Assembly: GCA_014218235.1 (NCBI GenBank)
Contig: CM024755.1
Location: 160,635,941 to 160,699,940, forward strand
Direction of reading: 5' to 3'
Length of the DNA stretch: 64,000 nt
DNA from: Colocasia esculenta
Taxonomy: Eukaryota; Streptophyta; Magnoliopsida; Alismatales; Araceae
The position numbers and the translations under genes were made by a program. Shown in pieces: positions 57,220-64,000 of the stretch; positions within the stretch are counted from its first letter, which is position 1, and each line of letters opens with the position of its first letter. Below the pieces are notes generated by a model. It was not told where the DNA came from and did no database searches. It saw only the letters and a list, made by a program, of their open reading frames with translations.

Positions 57220-59362
57220 TCCATATAAAATTTATCATGAATTATATATGTAATTTTTGGTGATTAACAAAACCCTATAAAATGCTTTCTAACAATTGTT
57301 TCTAAAGATTATCCATAGAAAATAAATCTAGCAAATCTGTAAGTTATCCTCACACACTGTTGTAAGTTCAAATGCATATGTTTTGTCTAAGTACACAACG
57401 ATTTCCTTTATAGAAACAATGATTCGATCGCCATAATGATTCTATAAGTCACTTAAATAACGATTTTCGTCTCACAACGATTTCATAAGTAAAACAACGA
57501 TTTCGGTCTCACAACGATTTCATAAGTAAAACAACGATTTCGGTCTCATATCAACTTCATAAGTGAAACAACAATTTCATAAGTAAAACAACGATTCGGT
57601 CTCACAACGATTTCATAAGTAAAACAATGATTTACTTTCACTTAAAGAATGATTTGATCGAAATAATGATTTGCTTCACTTAAATAATAATTTGATCAAA
57701 ACAATGATTTGCTTTCACTTAAAGAACGATTTGATCACAACAATGATTTGCCTACTTAAACAACGATTTGCTCAAAATAACGATTCACTTTTACTTAAAC
57801 AACAATTTGAGCACAACAACGATTTCTTCCTTAAAACAACGATTTCATTGAAACAACGATTTCATCATTAAAACAACGATTTCATCATAGAAACAACGAT
57901 TTGGTTGCTACAACGATTCATCTCTACAACGACCGTCTATGAAGCATCGATTCTATTGAAACAACGATTTCATCTGCTCATCGATTTATGTTAAGTAACG
58001 ACTTTGTATAGAACATCGATTTCATTTCATTAATACATGGATTATGTTCATATCGACTTAGTCTCAACATGAACTACATTCTCACATGATTATATCATCG
58101 ATTTGATATCAATATCATTTCTATACAGAATGTTCTTTACTTTCAAATAAATTTATATAGCTCTTGAATAGTCTTGCTTTATCCTCTTATTTTCATTCCT
58201 TATAAGATTTAAATATGGATATGCTCAAAACTCTATGGATTTCAAAAAGCCTTCCCGCGCATCTTATTGTATCCTAAGATCTTGATCATTTGTTGTGTTA
58301 GTACAATATTTCCACACGATATCCTTGCTTACTTCACTTGTCACATAAAGTCTTGCTTTATGTGATGATAGAATAACATTCCCTTTTGGTGTATCTTCAT
58401 ACTGCACGACTACTAATGTTGACTAATAATTTAGATAATGAAAAGTTGTCTAGGTGTCAGCATTTATTGTATGCAGGACTTTTGTATAAACGCACGTCAA
58501 GGTGGAGTTGTCAACCTGACAAAAAAGATAGAAGATTTAGACAATCTTTCCTTGAAGGTGTAAGTGTCAATCCAAGCATTAATGGCTGCAGGATCACCTA
58601 CTCCTTACTTCGGACCAGTCTCTCTAACGAGCATGAAGCTGTGAGACAATAGATATCTCAACGGATACTACAACGGTCAAAATTATTTCAAAGAAGATAA
58701 ATAGAAGATTGGTGACTCCATGCAAAAAAGTTAGACAGTTCGAATCTTTGAACCTTGAGAAGCTTGAAACTCCAGTCACCTGAAGAAACAACAAGAGCCA
58801 GCTCGTCCAATTCAACCATCTATAGCTCTTAGCTCTGTGTGAGAATAGTGCATGTGTTTTTGAGAGCTTGCATAGTTCTGAGAGAGAGTCATCTTGTAAT
58901 CATCTAATGTCTCTCAGACTTCACTCAGATCAAGCAAGTGATTATAAGCTTGGTCTTGGGGCCTTCTTCATACAACACATTCCTTTTGGTTGATCCTCTT
59001 CTGGTGTGAAGAGAAGACATGTTGGTACAGGTGGTGTTATTCTTCTTCTAGTTGAGAAGAGAAGGTCAACTGCAGCTGGATGTGTAAGTGTCCTTAAGGG
59101 GGACTGTACACTTGTATAGTGAAATCCCAAGTGGTTGCTTAGGGACTGGACGTAGGACTCCTTGGGATAGGAGGTTCGAACCATGATAAAATTTCATGTT
59201 GTCTTTGTGCTTGCTTGTTTGGTTTGATTAACACTAACCCTAACTATTGATCTTAGTGTTGTATGTCTAGTTTGTTTTATTCACAGGAATTTCTACTAAA
59301 AGAATTTTTAAGCAATCCATTCACCCCCCCCCCCCCCTCTGGGCTTGCTATCTGGGCAACAG
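57220..59362 (+). repeat. SIRE-like LTR, plus orientation
   Basis: The 3' end is clear (CATTCACCCCC...CTCTGGGCTTGCTATCTGGGCAACA, 59362). The 5' edge is approximate: TTTTTGGTGATTAACAAAAC at 57256 matches the start region of the solo LTR at 45755. An array of AACAACGATTTCATAAGTAA-like words fills 57396-58050. No internal coding region adjoins, so it is probably solo, but no target duplication was found. Confidence 0.75.
57396..58050 (+). repeat. CGATTTC word array in the SIRE-like LTR
   Basis: About 30 units of 17-25 bp with consensus AACAACGATTTCATAAGTAA. The shared core with the 45900-46310 array is AACANCGATTTC. Confidence 0.85.
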
Positions 59363-59393
59363 CCTTGATGTGCGTTTCCAAGCTCATTTGATG

Positions 59394-62137
59394 TGTGATG
59401 TCCTGAAAATTTCTTAGTAGTTTTTAATTTCAATTGATATTTATTTTATTGTGCATTTAGAAAATTCTGTGCATGTATGTATATGGTTTTGTGGCTTGTA
59501 GTGTAGAATGGTCTGTTCTTGGGTGGATGCAGGTTGACCTGTGTTTCTGACGACAACATTGACTATCGTCAACAACAGGTTAACGACAACATCCTTGCCG
59601 TCAACTCCAGATAAACGTCCATATCGATTGATGTTTACTCTGTGTAAATGGCAGTAACCCTTGACGTTATTTCTTCCGAAACTGACAGCAAGATTCTCGC
59701 TGTCCAGCTCGGGTAGAGTTATGGTAAGGGCTATATTTTTGGAAACCTTGGGGGTTACGGATCTGGGCTCGAGGGTTTGGTTTGGAGAGGCCATCCCATT
59801 TATAAAAAGAGAGGGTTAACCTCTTAGAACCTGTTTTTGGGTGTCTTCTCCAAGCTTCTAAGAAAGAGGAAGAAAGACTGGCGATTTGATCTTCGAGGAG
59901 GCTTTGACCGAGCTTCTGCAAGTGGAGGACTGGTGTTTTTGAAGGCTTGAGGCGTCTCCAAGGTGTGCAAACCATCGGGGATCGGCAGATCTAGGGTTTC
60001 AGCCCAAAAGGAGGACTGTCTTGGTTGGCCAAGGCGGGCTTCATCGGCTTAATCCGTGAATCTCTTGATGTTTTAGAGGCAAGTAACCTAGGGATCGGGT
60101 TCGCAACTCTATATTTTACCCTTTTTCAATTTTTGCAGATTTTAAAGAAAGTGAAAACAATCGGATTTTTGGGTTTACATGGGTTCTGAATGAATTAAGT
60201 TTTCCTGTCAGGTTAACGTCCACCTTGATTGCCGTCAAGGATAAACTTAACGTCCACCTTGTCGCCGTCTACTGAAGTCAGTGGCAACTTGCTTGCTGTC
60301 TAGTTCTTCTGTTCACAATTTTGACCTATTTTGATATTTGAATTTATAATTTCATGCTTAGACTCAATTGGACATTATGTAAAAGGTTGTATCACTCAAT
60401 AGAACAACTTTTTGATACATTGTAAAATTGGGTAATTTCTGTAGACACCATGATTTGGGATAAATTTCTGAATTATGAAATTAAGGTTATATTTAATAGA
60501 CAATTTTCACATGTGATGCATGCTCATGATAAAAATTGTGATTTCTATGTAGTAATACATGATAAGGGTGTACCATACTGTGTTAAATCTGAAATCTGAA
60601 ATTGACTATTTTCTTAAATTTCCATGACTAAAGTACATAGGTTAGTAGTACTGTTTTAAATTAGTAAATAGTTTATGGATTCCAAAAATCATGAGATTTT
60701 GAACACTGGTTTGTATAGTTATAATATGTGTGCAGTAAAAATATTGAATCATTTTGACAAATAATTTCATTATAGTGGATTTTTCTCTATTTGTAGCACT
60801 GATGTGAATACTGTGGAAATTAGATTTTATGCCAGAAAATTTTGAATAATTGTTGATTTGACTTATGACAATGGAGGCACATTTTGGAAAAAAATCTAAG
60901 AATTTTAGATGACTGTAACTATTTATGTCTGATTATTGCTATGAGAATTGTATTCTTTTGAAATAGATTGTGAAAAATGTTCAAAATTAAAGCATGTGAC
61001 AAATCTGAAATCAGTCTCCATCAGAATCTGATTATATGTATACAATTTGGCAACATGGTATGTTGCATTTGAAATTGAAGAAAATTGTATATGAATATGT
61101 ATATAGCCAATAAGACACTGCCACCATAGAAGTAATATGGAACATGACCATAGTAATGCCCCTATGGAAATGTTCAATATGTTATATGTTTCCGAGGGCA
61201 CGGGAAGAAATCTTGGAGGTGGACAAGTACCACTGGTTAAGGTGGGGAGGGCTTCCCCAGTTATTGCGCAATAACCAAGACTCTATCACTACTTTCCTAG
61301 GTGATGAGTATGTCATATGTGTATCTGACTTCTAATGGGTGGTTTGGGCTATGTCTTGGCAACAGAAAATTGTACAAATGTATATGCTATGAACAAAGTT
61401 TGTTTTCAGCACTATAAAGATTTCATGTAACACTTGTTTTATTTCCAATTGAGTGAATGAGATGAAGTCAGGCTTAATATGCAATTTCTTGGAACCATGT
61501 ATAAAAACTATACCATGTTATATCTTGAATCCATATCATCATGTTCGGATTTGAAATATTTCAGTAATAATAAACATTGTGTAATTAAGATCATGCCTTG
61601 GAATCATGCTTTATTCTAGTAGCAATTGTATTCACTTGTGGTTTTAATTGAGAAGGGATAAATGTACATAATGCAAGTAGTATGATTGCTGAATTTTATA
61701 TGTATTAACATGTTTTGAAATCTTTAGGTATATGTTAATTGGTAATCTATTTTTGGGTTGCTTAATGAGTCTTCGTTGTAGACTCATACTTGCTTAACAT
61801 TTCAGGTGAGACAGCGGATCCCGAGGCTTTGATAGCGGGATCGGATTCGGAGCGAGAGATTGACTTAGATTGTGTGTTTGAGAAATAATTGTATGTGAAG
61901 ATTTGATTATGTTATGAACATTGTAATGAGCTATTCATAATATTGTGGACTTGTGATGGACTATGAACTTGATTATTAAAGTTGATGAGGTTTGCTTTAT
62001 TTCCGCTGCATTATTCTTTATTTTTGTGAATGAATCAACATACATTTCATATATGTTGGGTGTGTTCCCCATGTAACGTGTCCCTTAGACTCGATGAGAG
62101 TTGGTATAACTGGACCGGGTCTAAGTGGGGTGTTACA
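59394..62137 (+). mobile_element. Solo LTR of a gypsy element related to the outer chromovirus
   Basis: 2744 bp, TGTGATGTCCTGAAAATTTC to GGGGTGTTACA, with near-perfect target duplication TGATG/TAATG (59389-59393; 62138-62142). TATAAAAA is at 59801 and a GC-type splice donor TAGAG|GCAAGTAACC at 60079. Word clusters with GACGACAA/TGCCGTCA occur at 59545-59700 and with AACGTCCACCTTG at 60210-60310. It shares block order and several 15-20 bp words with 36075-39299, but is otherwise diverged. Confidence 0.88.
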
Positions 62138-62142
62138 TAATG

Positions 62143-64000
62143 TGCTTGTAGGTTGGGTCAATCTTTGCTTTGTTCTTCCGTGTCTGGCGTGCTCTCGCAG
62201 TTGGTGATGTGGTGTGTGCCGTGGCCATAAGGCTAGCGGTACTTCTTGTGGAGGTGCTAGTTTTGCGCTTCGGTTCCCTCTCTTGTGTGTGGAAGTGGCC
62301 TGTTGTGTGCCTTCATCCTCTGCTTTTGTGGCTTGCTCGGGGTGGCGGTGCCCCACTGTTGCGCTTTAGCACTGTGGTGTGCACTATTGTGGCCTCCTTG
62401 GTGAAGGCCCTTTACCTTGAGTTGTTTTGCGGTTGAGCGGATTGCTCCCCTCGTGCCGCCGTTTCCACATGATGATGTAGGTTGGTGGACCTACCTATAT
62501 GCTGTGTTTTGTTGTGTGGGTTTTTGTGTTGCCTGACTGGTCGATGTGGGACAGTGTGGTTCCATGTGATCAGCTCTGAGTAGCCCCGATTCTCTCGCCT
62601 ACCTTGCTTGTGTCGGCATTGTTTTCACTTGTGCTTTGCTTGGTGCCTCTTTATTTTCTTGGAGGCTTTTGACACCTTTTAGTGTGTGGCCCTCACTACC
62701 TATTGTGGTAGGGCCAATGCTTTGTGTGGTATGCTTCTAAGAGCCAACATGTTGGTTGCGCTCTTTGAAGCTCGTAGGCTTTCATGTGGGTTTCTTCTTG
62801 GTGGGTCTCTGGTAGGGAGTCCCTTCTGCTGGCCTTGTGCCATTTCGGGGTCATTGATATGTTGTGTACGCTGTGATTTGGTGGGTTTTGGTGCTTAGGG
62901 TAGCACAGTGTGCTTGTGCCCCATGTGTGCTGGCCTTAAGCTTTATGTGCGGTTTGCAAGGTGCTCGAGGCATTGAGTTGTTCCACCTCTGGGACGCGCA
63001 TGGTGGCTTGTCCCTTGTGTCCGTACCATACCTCAGTATGGTAGCTACCTTGTTGTTTTGTAGCCCTGGCGGTGGTGCGCCCGGTCCTGGTTGTGGCCTG
63101 CGTCTGGTGTTCCCTCGCTTGTGTGTGTTGGGTTGTGGTACCTTGTGTTGGTTTGAGTCCTACTTGGGTCAACGTGTCATTTTCGGCCCCTGCAGTTGTC
63201 TCGTTTATGGTGGTTGAGTGCTTTTCTGCAGTCAGTTTTGTGGCACCCGCACTTGGCGTTACATAGTTCATGGTGGGTGCCAAACCATTGTGAGTTTTTT
63301 CTTTTCTTTTCTTTTCTTTTTCTCCGATCGTATGTCGGGTGGTAAGTCTGGAAGCCGATAGCAGGACCTCCCTGTCTATGTCCTTGGTGGCAGTGAGGCC
63401 TATCAGTTTACCAATGCTTGACCACGAGAGTTGTTGACATCTTGGGTTGTTTGGTTCTGAGCTAACCTCAGACGTCTCTTTGTTTCTTTGTCGTTGTGTG
63501 TTGTGCTTGTGGGGCAAACGATTTCTAGTTTTCTTATGGCTCCGCACTCGTTTGGTATCCTTGTCGAACCACGAGGACGGTTTGGTGGTGACAAGTGGTG
63601 CTAGTGGATGTCGTTTCACGTGTTGAGGGGTTTTCCACGTCTCTGTTCCCGCTTAGACATTGGTTTTCCTTACGAGACTTCTCCTTGGCTATGTGGCCGA
63701 TACTAGCGATGGCTAGCTACATGAGGCTATTCCTCTGAGCCTTGTGGTTGACTTGTAGGTGTTTTTACGAGTTGTCACTAGTGACTGTGTTTTTCTGTCG
63801 GGTTTTGCTGGCGACAGAGTGGGTTACTGATCGGTTGGTCTCAACGGCGAGGTCTGTTGATGACTTCAGTCACGTGGTTTTTGGCTAGTGGTTATGTTCA
63901 TCTTTCGGTCCGATTTGGACATGTGCCATGCTTGTGGGGTTGGCTACATCCGATTGAGTGCTCCACGCCCGTGTGTTGGGTGTGTTGTGTGAGCTGTCAG
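62143..64000. repeat. GT-rich domain, part 3
   Basis: Strongly G/T-biased on the plus strand (TTGTG, TTGCTTG words), the right-hand continuation of the domain that hosts the LTR insertions. A clear period is not visible here. The long minus-strand frame at 63619-62936 is Thr/Lys/Gln-rich simply because of this base bias, and shows no domain. A (TTTTC)n tract lies near 63297-63321. Confidence 0.5.

Noticed and set aside
57396..58050. Regular short repeats that could be mistaken for a CRISPR array
   Set aside because: Units are degenerate, lack constant spacers and lie in a plant LTR.
51879..59362. The two SIRE-like LTRs as a pair bounding one element
   Set aside because: They are in opposite orientations, one is truncated, and no internal coding region lies between. 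Two separate insertions fit better.
62936..63619. 227-codon minus-strand frame
   Set aside because: Thr/Lys/Gln bias mirrors the GT-rich plus strand. No motif, and the plus strand has equally open frames.

Overview
This window is plant (angiosperm) nuclear DNA made almost entirely of transposable elements. The evidence is Ty3/gypsy polyproteins of chromovirus (Del/Tekay-like) and Tat types, tRNA-iMet and tRNA-Asp type primer sites, Copia SIRE/Maximus-like LTR ends, hAT MITEs with 8-bp target duplications, and long AT-rich foldback repeats. I found no intact host gene, rRNA gene, functional tRNA gene or CRISPR array. I cannot name the species.

Layout. (1) 1-7298: minus-strand Tat-type gypsy element running off the left edge, with a broken gag at 2955-4422 and a long LTR/leader up to 7298. 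(2) 7299-14650: a scrambled Tat-type locus. Pieces of an antisense accessory ORF, its TATA-bearing promoter, an LTR end with primer site, and a gag start are shuffled in both orientations, including a hairpin with arms of about 480 bp. (3) 14651-39299: a three-level nest. A plus-strand chromovirus (5' LTR remnant 14651-15157, 3' LTR 36075-39299) is interrupted in reverse transcriptase by a complete minus-strand chromovirus (17929-33931). That one is interrupted in its own reverse transcriptase by a minus-strand Athila-type non-autonomous element (22536-29159). The innermost element has no recognisable pol but encodes a GYF domain that looks captured from a host GIGYF/EXA1-type gene. (4) 39300-49573: AT-rich DNA with three hAT-type MITEs, two foldback elements, a tandem duplication and a SIRE-like solo LTR. 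(5) 49574-64000: gypsy LTRs (49574-51784 with primer site; 53059-56625; 59394-62137) and SIRE-like LTRs in opposite orientations, inserted into a GT-rich repeat domain.

The most interesting signals concern how these elements are expressed. Several unrelated-looking gypsy LTRs share one plan: a TATA box, then about 170-300 nt later a strong 5' splice donor (GT, or the optimal GC-type AG|GCAAGT). A 3' splice acceptor lies just before the gag ATG in the two elements where that region is present. The outer chromovirus gag also has two apparent short phase-0 introns. LTRs of different families carry clusters of a short GC-rich word together with its reverse complement, a different word in each family. 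All coding regions carry frameshifts or stops, so these are old, decayed copies.
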